Source of the DNA: Lachnospiraceae bacterium
GTDB taxonomy: Bacteria; Bacillota; Clostridia; Lachnospirales; Lachnospiraceae
NCBI GenBank assembly: GCA_015057635.1
Contig: SVEB01000011.1
Span: 186,001-250,000 of the forward strand
Direction of reading: 5' to 3'
DNA: 64,000 nt
The notes beneath the pieces were generated by a model. It did not search any database, was not told where the DNA came from, and was given only the letters and a program-made list of their open reading frames with translations. Position 1 is the stretch's first letter. Each line of letters begins with the position of its first letter. Of this stretch, positions 53,595-62,242 are shown one piece after another. Both the position numbers and the translations under genes were made by a program.

Positions 53595-53884
53595 AAACTT
53601 TGCGGCTGATTTTGGGACGTAAGGCTGGTGAAACAGGAGGTTCTGGTAAGTGAAACCGCTTTGCTTCGATTCGGATATTCTATTTTTCTAATATGGAGTC
53701 TTCTGATGATAAACAATTGAAAAAAGGGCAAATTCCTCCTTCCTCGTCAGATAGTGCCCTTTTTCAATTATCATCAGAATCCTCAATATAAGAAAAATTA
53801 GAATATCCTCATAGGCGCAAAGCGGTATCACTCACCAAAACCTCCTTTCACTATGCGGATAGCCCAAAATCAGCCGCAAAGTTT
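53595..53884. repeat. Palindromic element E (290 bp, second class)
   Basis: Left arm starts AAACTTTGCGGCTGATTTTGG and right arm ends with its complement at 53884. Inner blocks also pair: AACCGCTTTGC with GCAAAGCGGT, CTAATATGGAG-type with its partner, TCTTCTGATGAT with ATCATCAGA, and TTGAAAAAAGGGCA with TGCCCTTTTTCAA at the centre. It follows an ABC operon, and the central GGGCA...TGCCCTTTTT can terminate. One arm segment recurs at 3.8 kb. From 53890 to 54070 nothing recognisable was found. Confidence 0.85.
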
Positions 53885-54075
53885 CTGAATACGGAGTGTA
53901 GAGACGGCGGATGCAGTGCTTGGTGAGGCAAGCGGCTGGATACGTGGTGAAAGAGAGTTGAAATCCCAAAGGAGAAGCAAAAGGCTGTGAATGCAATGCT
54001 TGAAGAGCTTTGAGAATTGAAAGTAAGAGGCAAAAGCATGGATATGAGGGCTTAATTGCTGATAGGAATAGAAGG

Positions 54076-54119
54076 ACTCCCGTTTGGGCTAGAGATGGCT
54101 GCCCAAATGGGAGTTTTTT
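54076..54119 (+). terminator. Intrinsic terminator
   Basis: ACTCCCGTTTGGGC pairs with GCCCAAATGGGAGT, followed by TTTTTT. It stands apart from any gene end and precedes the next gene by 150 bases. Confidence 0.88.
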
Positions 54120-54273
54120 ATTTGGGTTTTAAATGAGAGGGGAATGTGTTACAATGCTTTCAGAATTGGGAAAGCTAGTTAGAAGATATGGTTAATGTGT
54201 AAGAATAGCTTAGGATAGATTAAGAAAAAAGATTAGGAAAAGAATCGATTAAGAAATAAAGAGAGGAAATGGC

Positions 54274-54828
54274 ATGGAGAATTTTAATCAGGAGCGAATG
54301 GAACAGTATAAGAGTCTGGAGCAGAATATTATGCAGACGGTTTATGAGTGGCAGGTGAAGATCGGATATGCAAAAGAGTCGATGAACGTATATTTCATGA
54401 AGGATTCTCTTTGCTATTATTGTGGAGAGATTGAAAAGGATGAGCTCAGGGAATGGCTCTCAGGCTTTAAGGAGTTTGTAAAGGAACGTCTTGGTGAAAT
54501 AAAGGTATCCGGAGACGGAAAGCGTTTTTGTATCGGTGTGCCGGAATCTGGAACGGCCTATATTAAGGAGCATATGGAAGGAAACACATTCCTTTCGGCC
54601 TTAGTAGAAGCAATCAAACGTCCGGACTGCACCATGGAAGATATTAAGCAGATTTTTGCGTCATTAAGCAAGGATTTTGTCTGTGAGAAGATAGAAGGCG
54701 GAGAGTTTGATTATGTTCTTTATTACAACGATCCTCTTCTTGACCCATTCCGTTACTGTTTCACTGTCCATTCCCACGGTATCTACTACCATCGCTTTAC
54801 TTCTTACGATTACAACAGTGTAATCTAG
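54274..54828 (+). CDS. Conserved hypothetical protein, possibly DUF3877 family
   Basis: 184 residues, no signal peptide or membrane segment. Opens MENFNQERMEQYKSLEQNIM with TVYEWQVKIGYAKESMNVYF, then a mixed alpha/beta region ending HSHGIYYHRFTSYDYNS. The start resembles DUF3877 proteins of Lachnospiraceae, of unknown role; I am only moderately sure of that match. RBS GAGAGGAAA. No neighbour suggests a function. Confidence 0.7.
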   Translation: MENFNQERMEQYKSLEQNIMQTVYEWQVKIGYAKESMNVYFMKDSLCYYCGEIEKDELREWLSGFKEFVKERLGEIKVSGDGKRFCIGVPESGTAYIKEHMEGNTFLSALVEAIKRPDCTMEDIKQIFASLSKDFVCEKIEGGEFDYVLYYNDPLLDPFRYCFTVHSHGIYYHRFTSYDYNSVI

Positions 54829-54942
54829 TTGATAAGATATAAATCTATAATCAAGCTCTGTAACATATAGTCAATCCCTTAATAGCACACATTACTCTGG
54901 ATGATTAAATGAGTACATGAGTGAGGGAATGAGAAAGATACA

Positions 54943-54978
<36 letters not shown>

Positions 54979-55049
54979 GGCTAATTAGCAGTGACAAGCG
55001 CCGACTATCATTTGATACGCAATGCCGAAATCCAAAAGTTGAAGATGAA

Positions 55050-55260
55050 AGAACGGGCGGAAGAGGGCGTGAGGGACGGCGGGATTTGTATTTAGGAATG
55101 TCCGGCTTATGACGAACAAAAAAAAGCATATCGTTTTTTGTGTATTAGACAGTGCATTCCTGTTTGATAGTCGAAGAACGATATTTTTTTGTCCGCTCAT
55201 GCGTCTGAACATTCCTAAATACAAATCCCGTCGTCCCTCGCGCGCGCTTCCGCCCGTTCT
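55050..55260. repeat. Palindromic element D (inverted relative to element C)
   Basis: A 211-bp palindrome: AGAACGGGCGGAAG on the left pairs with CTTCCGCCCGTTCT on the right; GGGATTTGTATTTAGGAATG pairs with its complement near 55207. The core on the minus strand is GTTCAGACGCATGAGCGGAC (55191-55210), one base different from elements B and C. The central part on that strand, CTATCAAACAGGAATGCA with CTGTCTAATA, matches the loop of C. It lies between convergent genes. Confidence 0.86.
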
Positions 55261-55286
55261 TCCGTCACCAACTAGTGTGTGTCCGT

Positions 55287-56255
55287 CTAGTGGCCCCCTC
55301 TTAGGAACTCGTCCTCGGTGAGTATCTGAATTGGGAGGCCGGAGGAGATTAGGGACATGGCTTTGCGGAGTTTGGTACTCATTTGTTCGGGACGAAGGCG
55401 GTCAATGTTTGGAACATTCGTTACAAGCATATTTGTCTTCTTGGAGACGGAGCTTAAGTAGGTGCCGCCATGATCTGTAATATAGCCGATTGCTTCTCCG
55501 CGTGTCATGGATTTAAGAGGGCCTGTTAGGACAATTCGTTTCCCAGTCAGATCATTATAAGGTACAGCCCTAGAAATCGACTCGGATGAAGAGAGGGGGG
55601 TGGAGGCAGCAAAAGGTGCAGAAGGAGAAAACGTCAAAGGACGGTCCTTACGGCAGGAAACCTGACTTTTTCCGCCGGATTTGGCAGCTGTATAGCCTCC
55701 GGGATAGACATGTCCGATTCCGATTCCGGTTGCTTTTGCAATTTCTTTTATGTCATTGGTCCCGAGTTCCCTTGCAATCTCTAATAAAACATTCGCGCAG
55801 GCAGAAGCATCCGCTAAGGCCTGATGATGGGAAAAGGAATAGCCAAGGTGAGCATTCACCGTATTTAATTTTGCATTTTCTAAGTAAGGATAAAAATGTC
55901 TCGCCATCACCATCGTGCAGCAGTAGTCGAAAGATGGATATGGGATCTGATATAGATCCAGGGTGTTGCGAAGCACGCTCATATCAAAGGAAGCATTATG
56001 TGCAATCACAAGACGATTTTCAAGATAGGGGCGGATCTTTTCAAAGACGATATCAAACTCGTCCGCATCCTCCACCTGATCCGGTGTTATGCCATGGATC
56101 ATAATGTTCATTGGTACAAACCGCATCTCTTTCGGGCGGATTAAAAAATAATGCTCTCCGGTAATCTGACCGTTTTCAACGACTGTGATACCGACGGAGC
56201 AGGGCGAACTGCGTTTTTCATTGGCAGTTTCAAAATCTATTGCAGTAAAATTCAT
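55287..56255 (-). CDS. DEDDh 3'-5' exonuclease fused to a BRCT domain
   Basis: 322 residues. Exonuclease motifs: ExoI FTAIDFETAN, ExoII ENRLVIAHNASFDMSVL, ExoIII HQALADASACANVL, as in DnaQ/PolC-epsilon. A Pro/Ser-rich linker (about 185-225) leads to a BRCT domain, GKRIVLTGPLKSMTRGEAIG through EDEFLRG. This fusion is common in Firmicutes and is thought to act in DNA repair or processing, not as the main proofreader. RBS AGGAG. Confidence 0.9.
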   Translation of the reverse strand: MNFTAIDFETANEKRSSPCSVGITVVENGQITGEHYFLIRPKEMRFVPMNIMIHGITPDQVEDADEFDIVFEKIRPYLENRLVIAHNASFDMSVLRNTLDLYQIPYPSFDYCCTMVMARHFYPYLENAKLNTVNAHLGYSFSHHQALADASACANVLLEIARELGTNDIKEIAKATGIGIGHVYPGGYTAAKSGGKSQVSCRKDRPLTFSPSAPFAASTPLSSSESISRAVPYNDLTGKRIVLTGPLKSMTRGEAIGYITDHGGTYLSSVSKKTNMLVTNVPNIDRLRPEQMSTKLRKAMSLISSGLPIQILTEDEFLRGGH

Positions 56256-56403
56256 AATAAAACTCCTGTCTTTTTTATTATATCAATCAGGCCCTATAAC
56301 TGATTTTGTTTGGATAAGGGGAAGCCGGAAAGACTTTATTCCTTCGATTGTATGAAAGAAGGTATAAAGATAGAACATAAAGTAAATCCCTATAATAAAT
56401 TAA

Positions 56404-56434
56404 ATCAATAATAAATCCTATCAATAATAAATCC
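56404..56434 (+). repeat. Short tandem repeat
   Basis: ATCAATAATAAATCC occurs twice (56404-56418 and 56420-56434) in an otherwise featureless AT-rich gap from 56260 to 56530. Confidence 0.75.
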
Positions 56435-56533
56435 AAGTAACGGATATAACTATCATATACGCTTAAAAGCCAGTTGTAAATGGGAGAGAGCGGCTAATAA
56501 AAACCATAGAAGATGGAAGACATGGATTGGTAG

Positions 56534-56562
56534 TTGACAAATCCGAATGCAAGGACTATAAT
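56534..56562 (+). promoter_or_regulatory. Consensus promoter of the siderophore-type ABC operon
   Basis: TTGACA (56534-56539), 17 bases, TATAAT (56557-56562): both boxes are perfect. AATGAAAATCAT (56621-56632), in the leader, differs by one base from the centre of the Fur box, but this is a weak clue. Confidence 0.8.
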
Positions 56563-56575
56563 CAGGAGGAAGTAA

Positions 56576-56671
56576 ATGAGAATGAGTTTCAAAATTATTC
56601 AGGATCATACAAATAGAAGAAATGAAAATCATCTTCAGATTAACAGGAGTCATAGGAGTGAACCAGATTAA
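56576..56671 (+). CDS. Possible 31-residue leader peptide before the ABC importer
   Basis: ATG 56576 has AGGAGG six bases before it, in turn close behind the consensus promoter. It reads MRMSFKIIQDHTNRRNENHL then QINRSHRSEPD: basic, with three His and five Arg. It ends 53 bases before the lipoprotein gene. It may be a regulatory leader or a small protein; no family is known to me. Confidence 0.45.
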   Translation: MRMSFKIIQDHTNRRNENHLQINRSHRSEPD

Positions 56672-56724
56672 TTCCTAGTATTCCTAAAGAATTAGTATAT
56701 AATAAAAATCCAAGGAGAAAAAAT

Positions 56725-57714
56725 ATGAAAAAAACGTTTATGACAGCTGCATTAGCATTAGCTTTGATGTTCAGTTTAGTAGGATGCTCCTCAAATAAGG
56801 GCAACACAGAATCCAATGACAATACACAGACAGAAAATACTGTGACACAGACACCGGAAGCATCCACTGAAACAAGAGTGGTAACCGATGCAAGAGGGGA
56901 AGTGGAAATCCCAGTGAGTCCAAAAAGAATCGTAGACCTTAGCGGTAACAGCGACATCTTATCCATCTTAGGATATAAAGTTGCTGGTACAGCAAACTCT
57001 GATGCATACGACTATACGAAATTCCCATCTTATTTAGAAGAAACATTAGCAGGCGCTGAAATCGTAGGATACAGCATGCAGAATACAATGGATATCGAAG
57101 GTATCTTAGCATTAGATCCAGACTTAATCATCATCTCTTCCGTACAGGAAAAAATGTATGAACAGTTACAGGAAGTTGCACCAACTGTTATGATCGAATT
57201 AAAGCAGCTTGACTGGACAGAAGATCTTGCAGATATGGGTAGAATCTTTGAAAAAGAAGACGAAGCAAACGCTTGGTTAGAAGAATACAAAGCAGCAGCA
57301 GCGGCAACAGGTGAACAGATCAAAGAAATGAACGGCAAAGACGCTACTTACCTTGCATTCTTAGCAAGTGGCGGACAGATCTTCATCTTTGACGGCGCTG
57401 GTGTAGGAAGTGTTCTGTACCAGGATATGGGCCTTGCAAAACCAGCAGGCATGCCAGAACAGGAAAACATCTCTCTTCCAGTTGTAACATATGAAGGATT
57501 AGCAGCAATCGATGCTGATTATATCTTTGCAATCGGAACAGATGAAGATCTAGCTTTATTAGAAGCAAGCAGCATCTACCAGAGCATTGAGGCGGTTAAG
57601 AACGGAAAGGTAATTACACTTCCATCTTCTCCATACTTCAACATGGGATATAGCCCAATCGGAAGAAAAGTATTCGTTAACGAGGCAGTAAGCCTGTTAG
57701 AATCCATTCAGTAA
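56725..57714 (+). CDS. Siderophore/corrinoid ABC transporter, substrate-binding lipoprotein
   Basis: 329 residues. Lipobox LVGC (Cys about residue 22) followed by an Asn/Thr-rich linker. FecB/BtuF fold: VTDARGEVEIPVSPKRIVDL, ALDPDLIIISSV, a long central helix, and YSPIGRKVFVNEAVSLLESI at the end. Binds an iron-siderophore or corrinoid outside the cell. Its stop overlaps the next start by one base (TAATG). The usual reading is iron-siderophore; the CbiZ-like gene 4.5 kb downstream leaves corrinoid open. Confidence 0.92.
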   Translation: MKKTFMTAALALALMFSLVGCSSNKGNTESNDNTQTENTVTQTPEASTETRVVTDARGEVEIPVSPKRIVDLSGNSDILSILGYKVAGTANSDAYDYTKFPSYLEETLAGAEIVGYSMQNTMDIEGILALDPDLIIISSVQEKMYEQLQEVAPTVMIELKQLDWTEDLADMGRIFEKEDEANAWLEEYKAAAAATGEQIKEMNGKDATYLAFLASGGQIFIFDGAGVGSVLYQDMGLAKPAGMPEQENISLPVVTYEGLAAIDADYIFAIGTDEDLALLEASSIYQSIEAVKNGKVITLPSSPYFNMGYSPIGRKVFVNEAVSLLESIQ

Positions 57715-58697
57715 TGAAGAAAAGAGCAGCACTGTTTGTAACAATAACAGGCATTATGGCAGTGATCGGGCTAATCACTGCCGTAAGCTGCGGCGCCAAA
57801 TCCATCCCACTTAAGACAATATGGGACAGTTTATTCCATTTCGAAGAGACGCTTGATATGCAGCTCGTTCGAGATTTAAGACTTCCTAGAGCAATCTGCA
57901 CCGCCTTGATAGGCGGTTTTCTTGGTATCACAGGAGCGATGATGCAGGGGGTTACAAGAAACCCGATTGCAGAGCCATCCATTATGGGTGTAAGCCAGGG
58001 AGCCACACTTGCAGTTGCAATCATGGGAATGAGTCCTTCTTTATATGGAGTGCTCGGGAATACGGTAGCGGCGTTAATCGGAGCCAGCGTAAGCGGGTTT
58101 CTGGTTCTGTTATTCAGTATACAAAATGCAAGAAACATGAATATATCAAGACTTTTATTAGCGGGTACTGCACTTAGTACCTTCTTTATCTCTTTGGCCA
58201 GTGTGATCGCCATTTTAAGCAACAAGTCACAGAATCTGGCATACTGGGTAAGCGGGGGATTTCGTACCGCGACCTGGAAAAGCGTATGGCTTCTGCTGAT
58301 TGTCGGCGGAATCTGTACGCTTTTAGCACTTATGCTTTCTTCACGAATCAATATTGTGAACTTAGGAGAAGATGTGGCAATCGGACTTGGTGAGAATCCG
58401 GTAAGGGTCCGTGTTTACACTTTATTGCTGATCATCCCGCTTTGTGCGATCAGTGTATCAGTAGCAGGCTGTATCGGATTTGTAGGTCTGATCATCCCGC
58501 ATGTGGTACGAAGAATTGTAGGAGTGGATTATCGCTATATCATGCCGGTATCGTTTTTAGCAGGAGGATGTCTTTTAATCTGGGCCGATGTAGCGGCAAG
58601 ACTGGTAAATGAACCATATGAGACACCAATCGGTCTCTTTACCGCTCTGATCGGTATTCCATTTTTCATTCATCTGGTAAGAAAGGAGCGTGGCTAA
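57714..58697 (+). CDS. FecCD-family ABC permease, first subunit
   Basis: 327 residues with about nine or ten membrane helices. LRLPRAICTALIGGFLGITG, the MMQGVTRNPIAEPSIMGVSQG motif, and the EAA-like loop in CIGFVGLIIPHVVRRIVG. Forms the channel with the next gene product; the two overlap by one base. Confidence 0.94.
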   Translation: MKKRAALFVTITGIMAVIGLITAVSCGAKSIPLKTIWDSLFHFEETLDMQLVRDLRLPRAICTALIGGFLGITGAMMQGVTRNPIAEPSIMGVSQGATLAVAIMGMSPSLYGVLGNTVAALIGASVSGFLVLLFSIQNARNMNISRLLLAGTALSTFFISLASVIAILSNKSQNLAYWVSGGFRTATWKSVWLLLIVGGICTLLALMLSSRINIVNLGEDVAIGLGENPVRVRVYTLLLIIPLCAISVSVAGCIGFVGLIIPHVVRRIVGVDYRYIMPVSFLAGGCLLIWADVAARLVNEPYETPIGLFTALIGIPFFIHLVRKERG

Positions 58698-59704
58698 TGA
58701 AAAAACGGATAACCATTACAGTAATTGTCACGCTTGTGTTACTGCTTGGCGCTTTCTTATTCGGGCTTATTATGGGAAGCTATAAAATCAGCGTATCGGA
58801 TATTATAAGCACGCTGATGGGGAATGGTACAAAGATGCAGAACATGGTTGTGTTCTCCATCCGTCTGCCTAGAATCGCCGTGGCGGTATTAGTAGGTATC
58901 TGTCTTTCAACTGCCGGATGCATTTTACAGAGTGTCACTAGAAATGAATTAGCGGAGTCTGGTATCATCGGTATCAATGCCGGAGCATCCCTTGCGGTTG
59001 TATTACTGATTTCCTATGGAGGAGGGGAGTATTATTCCGCGATAGGAAATGCGACCTTATATCTGATGCCGTTCTTAGCCTTTATGGGGGCCTTGATTTC
59101 AGCAGTGCTTGTATATGCATTAAGTTATAGAAAAGGGGTATCGCCGGTCCGCCTTATTTTAGTCGGAATCGGAATGAATGCCGGAATCAATGCCTTTATT
59201 ACTCTGTACCATATGAATATGGATGGAGGAAGCTATAACCAAATCTTAACTTGGACAAACGGAAGTCTTTGGGGAAGCAGCTGGAAGTTCTTTTATCTGA
59301 TCCTTCCGGTGGTAATCGTATTTGTGGGACTTACCATGTACCGAAGCAAGAAACTGGATGTACTCGATTTAGGAGATGAACTTGCAACCGGATTAGGTCT
59401 TAAAGTGGAACGGGAAAGAAGAATTTTTCTCTTTATCGCAGTCGTTCTTTCGGCAGCAGCAACAGCGGTAGCCGGCAATATTTCTTTTTTAGGTCTGTTA
59501 GGACCGCATATTGCAAAGAAGTTAGTAGGCCCGGTGCATAGAAGACAGATTCCGGTGGCGGCAATCATTAGTTCCATTATCATCATTGTGGCAGACACCA
59601 TTTCCAAGAATGCATTCTCGCCATTAGAGATTCCTGTAGGCATCACCATATCGATTATTGGTGTGCCATACTTTATCTATCTGATGATGAAAGAAAAGAA
59701 GTAA
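58697..59704 (+). CDS. FecCD-family ABC permease, second subunit
   Basis: 335 residues, same family. FSIRLPRIAVAVLVGICLST, CILQSVTRNELAESGIIGIN, and NISFLGLLGPHIAKKLVGPV. Pairs with the preceding permease. Confidence 0.94.
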   Translation: MKKRITITVIVTLVLLLGAFLFGLIMGSYKISVSDIISTLMGNGTKMQNMVVFSIRLPRIAVAVLVGICLSTAGCILQSVTRNELAESGIIGINAGASLAVVLLISYGGGEYYSAIGNATLYLMPFLAFMGALISAVLVYALSYRKGVSPVRLILVGIGMNAGINAFITLYHMNMDGGSYNQILTWTNGSLWGSSWKFFYLILPVVIVFVGLTMYRSKKLDVLDLGDELATGLGLKVERERRIFLFIAVVLSAAATAVAGNISFLGLLGPHIAKKLVGPVHRRQIPVAAIISSIIIIVADTISKNAFSPLEIPVGITISIIGVPYFIYLMMKEKK

Positions 59705-59801
59705 CGTAGAATTTTGTACACGGCGTTTTGCAGTATTGCACCGATCATGGTGGAAAAACATACCATGTGTGTGGAAAACGCCTCGAGAAAGGGACAAAAT
59801 T

Positions 59802-60614
59802 GTGGATAACAAAATAGAAAGCAATATCAGCGTATCCGATCTTCAGGTAGGATATGATGATAACATCATTATTGAACAGATGAACTTAAGCATCCCAAAA
59901 GGGAAGATTACCATGATTATCGGTTCCAATGGATGCGGAAAGTCCACCTTATTAAAAACAGTAGCCAGAATCATCACCCCGAAAAAAGGCGAAGTGAAGA
60001 TTAATGGCATGGATATCAAGAAACAGGCTCCAAAGGAAATCGCCAAGAGAATGGCTGTTCTTCCACAGAGCCCACAGGTTCCATCCGGACTCTTAGTAAA
60101 AGAACTGGTCTCTTATGGACGATTTCCATATCAGAGTGCGATGGGAGGAATGAAAGAACATGACGTCGAAGTCGTGAACTGGGCAATGAAGTCAACCGGC
60201 ATCTTTGAATTCGCGAATCGTCCTGTGGATAGTTTATCCGGCGGACAGAGACAGCGTGCTTGGATTGCGATGGCACTCGCACAGGAAACCGATATCTTGG
60301 TATTAGATGAACCGACCACTTACTTAGATATGTCCCATCAGTTGGAAATCTTAATGCTTCTAAAGAAGTTAAATGAAGAACAGAAGACAACAATTGTTAT
60401 GGTTCTTCATGAGTTAAATAATGCGACAAAGTTCGCAAACCATCTGATTGGCATGAGAAAAGGAAGCGTGGTATTTGAGGGAAGTCCGAAGGATGTTATT
60501 ACAAAAGATAACCTTCGTACCCTTTATGGAATTGAAGCAAAGCTTCAGTTAGACGAGACTGGATCCTATCCGATCTGCGTTGATTTTGAAATCGCAGAAA
60601 AAAAGGAAGCATAA
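59802..60614 (+). CDS. FepC/BtuD-like ABC transporter ATPase
   Basis: 270 residues from GTG 59802. Walker A GSNGCGKST, Q-loop AVLPQSPQVPSGLLVKELVS, signature SLSGGQRQRAWIAMAL, Walker B ILVLDEPTTYLD and the His of VLHELNNA. GAGAAAGGG lies 9 bases before the GTG; the open frame back to a TTG at 59736 lacks a ribosome site. Confidence 0.93.
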   Translation: MDNKIESNISVSDLQVGYDDNIIIEQMNLSIPKGKITMIIGSNGCGKSTLLKTVARIITPKKGEVKINGMDIKKQAPKEIAKRMAVLPQSPQVPSGLLVKELVSYGRFPYQSAMGGMKEHDVEVVNWAMKSTGIFEFANRPVDSLSGGQRQRAWIAMALAQETDILVLDEPTTYLDMSHQLEILMLLKKLNEEQKTTIVMVLHELNNATKFANHLIGMRKGSVVFEGSPKDVITKDNLRTLYGIEAKLQLDETGSYPICVDFEIAEKKEA

Positions 60615-60620
60615 CAAGAA

Positions 60621-60681
60621 ACTCCGAGGGATACACTTTTTCGTTTTGACGCGGATGAAGTGGTATCACCCGGAGTCTTTT
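60621..60681 (+). terminator. Hairpin terminator of the importer operon
   Basis: ACTCCGAGGGATACACTT pairs imperfectly with AAGTGGTATCACCCGGAGT, followed by CTTTT. Moderate strength. Confidence 0.65.
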
Positions 60682-60734
60682 GCTTCACAGAACTTTAAGT
60701 AGAGTCTTGCAGACATTAGAAAACAGAGGTAAGT

Positions 60735-61982
60735 ATGTTATTAAAAAAAGAAAATAGAAATTTAAGCCTGCTTGTATTCGGACAGATTATTTCCTTATTC
60801 GGCAGCGCGATTCAGCGTTTCGCCCTATCGTTATATCTTTTAGATGTAACTGGATCGGCAAGCATATTTGCATCGATCTTAGCGTTATCTATGGTGCCGT
60901 ATATTGTAATGGCGCCGATTGCCGGTGTGGTAGCAGATCATGCGGATCGCAAAAAGACCATGGTAGTGCTCGATATAATCAGTGGTCTTGTGATTACAGC
61001 ATATGCGGTATTACTATTTGCGGGAAAGGGCGGGGCCGGATCGGTAGCAGTTGTTATGGTGTTGTTAGCAGCTATTTCCACGATCTATCAGCCGGTTGTG
61101 AATTCTAGTATTCCTTCCATTGTAAAAGAAGAAAACTTAGTATCCGCGAATGGCATTGTACAGCAGGTATCTTCTTTATCCAATTTCTTAGGGCCGATTT
61201 TAGCAGGTGTGCTTTACGGGTTCTGGGGAATCAGAGGTGTGATCATCTTAAATGCTTTAAGTTTCTTTTTCTCAGCTGTGATGGAATTATTCCTTGTTAT
61301 TCCTCATGTGAAGAAGGAAAAGATGCATTCTCCATTTGGGCTGTTTAAGAGCGAGATGAGGGAAATCTACAAGTATCTTCGTAAGGATAATCCGATTATC
61401 TTCCGTATGATTGTGACAAGTGGTCTATATAACCTGTTTATGGTCCCGGTGTTCTCAGTCGGCGCACCTTATATCATTAAAGTAACCTTAGGCATAAGCT
61501 CTGAGCTCTATGGGGTAGCGGAAGGCGTGATTGCGCTAGGCATGATCATCGGTGGTGCCATCATCAGTGCGAAGCCGACGCTCGTTAAGATGAATCGTAT
61601 TTACCGTGTCCTTTATATCAGCTGTGTATCCATGGCGATGATGGCAGTCTCCCTTGTGATCTTTCGTCCGAATGGTGCTGGAAAATGGGGAAGCTACGTG
61701 ATGTTTACCTTCTTTGGTATGATGATCATGTTAGCGCTTGGTATTGCCAACGTTATAACCATGACTTATAACCATACGGCTATTCCACCTCATATGTTAG
61801 GTAAGATCATGGCATTTGCCAGCGCATTTGCAACCATCTGTATTCCACTTGGACAGATCTTATTCGGATGGCTATTAGAGCTGTTTAGCGATAAGGTATC
61901 CCTTCTTGTGTTTGTGGCAGCAATCTTTACAACACTTGTAACCTTAATTGTCCGTTTTAATGTACGCGGAATAGAATCGTAA
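60735..61982 (+). CDS. MFS transporter (MFS_3/macrolide-efflux type)
   Basis: 415 residues, 12 predicted helices. Opens LSLLVFGQIISLFGSAIQRF; loop 2-3 motif GVVADHADRKKTMVVLDI; VNSSIPSIVKEENLVSANGI and FLGPILAGVLYGFWG are typical of the enterobactin/macrolide exporter subgroup. Its place after a siderophore-type importer could mean recycling or efflux of a metal ligand, but the substrate is not known. Confidence 0.88.
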   Translation: MLLKKENRNLSLLVFGQIISLFGSAIQRFALSLYLLDVTGSASIFASILALSMVPYIVMAPIAGVVADHADRKKTMVVLDIISGLVITAYAVLLFAGKGGAGSVAVVMVLLAAISTIYQPVVNSSIPSIVKEENLVSANGIVQQVSSLSNFLGPILAGVLYGFWGIRGVIILNALSFFFSAVMELFLVIPHVKKEKMHSPFGLFKSEMREIYKYLRKDNPIIFRMIVTSGLYNLFMVPVFSVGAPYIIKVTLGISSELYGVAEGVIALGMIIGGAIISAKPTLVKMNRIYRVLYISCVSMAMMAVSLVIFRPNGAGKWGSYVMFTFFGMMIMLALGIANVITMTYNHTAIPPHMLGKIMAFASAFATICIPLGQILFGWLLELFSDKVSLLVFVAAIFTTLVTLIVRFNVRGIES

Positions 61983-62047
61983 TAGGAACAGAAACATAAG
62001 AAAATGGGATTATAAGAGGCAGCAGGGGGGAAAGGCCGATATAAGAA

Positions 62048-62080
62048 AAGATCCGGAGCAGAAGTTCCGGGTCTTTTTTA
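62048..62080 (+). terminator. Intrinsic terminator of the MFS gene
   Basis: AGATCCGGA pairs with TTCCGGGTCT around GCAGAAG, followed by TTTTTT. Confidence 0.82.
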
Positions 62081-62242
62081 TTCTAAGGGGAAATGGATCA
62101 GAACTTTCGTATCAGCGTAATATTTTATTTGGACAGGATAAATACATGTAACGATAAATGCATGCAAGGATGATGGGCGGATATCCATATGCTATAATAA
62201 TGGAATGATAATGGAATGGAAGCAAAAGGAGAAATAGAAACA

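Noticed and set aside
53851..54039. Frame after element E with a coding-looking end (EKQKAVNAMLEEL)
   Set aside because: Only about 20 codons are open and no start or ribosome site is present.
56256..56724. Cobalamin riboswitch before the FecBCD-type operon
   Set aside because: The conserved B12-box sequences were not found; only a plain promoter and a leader frame are visible.
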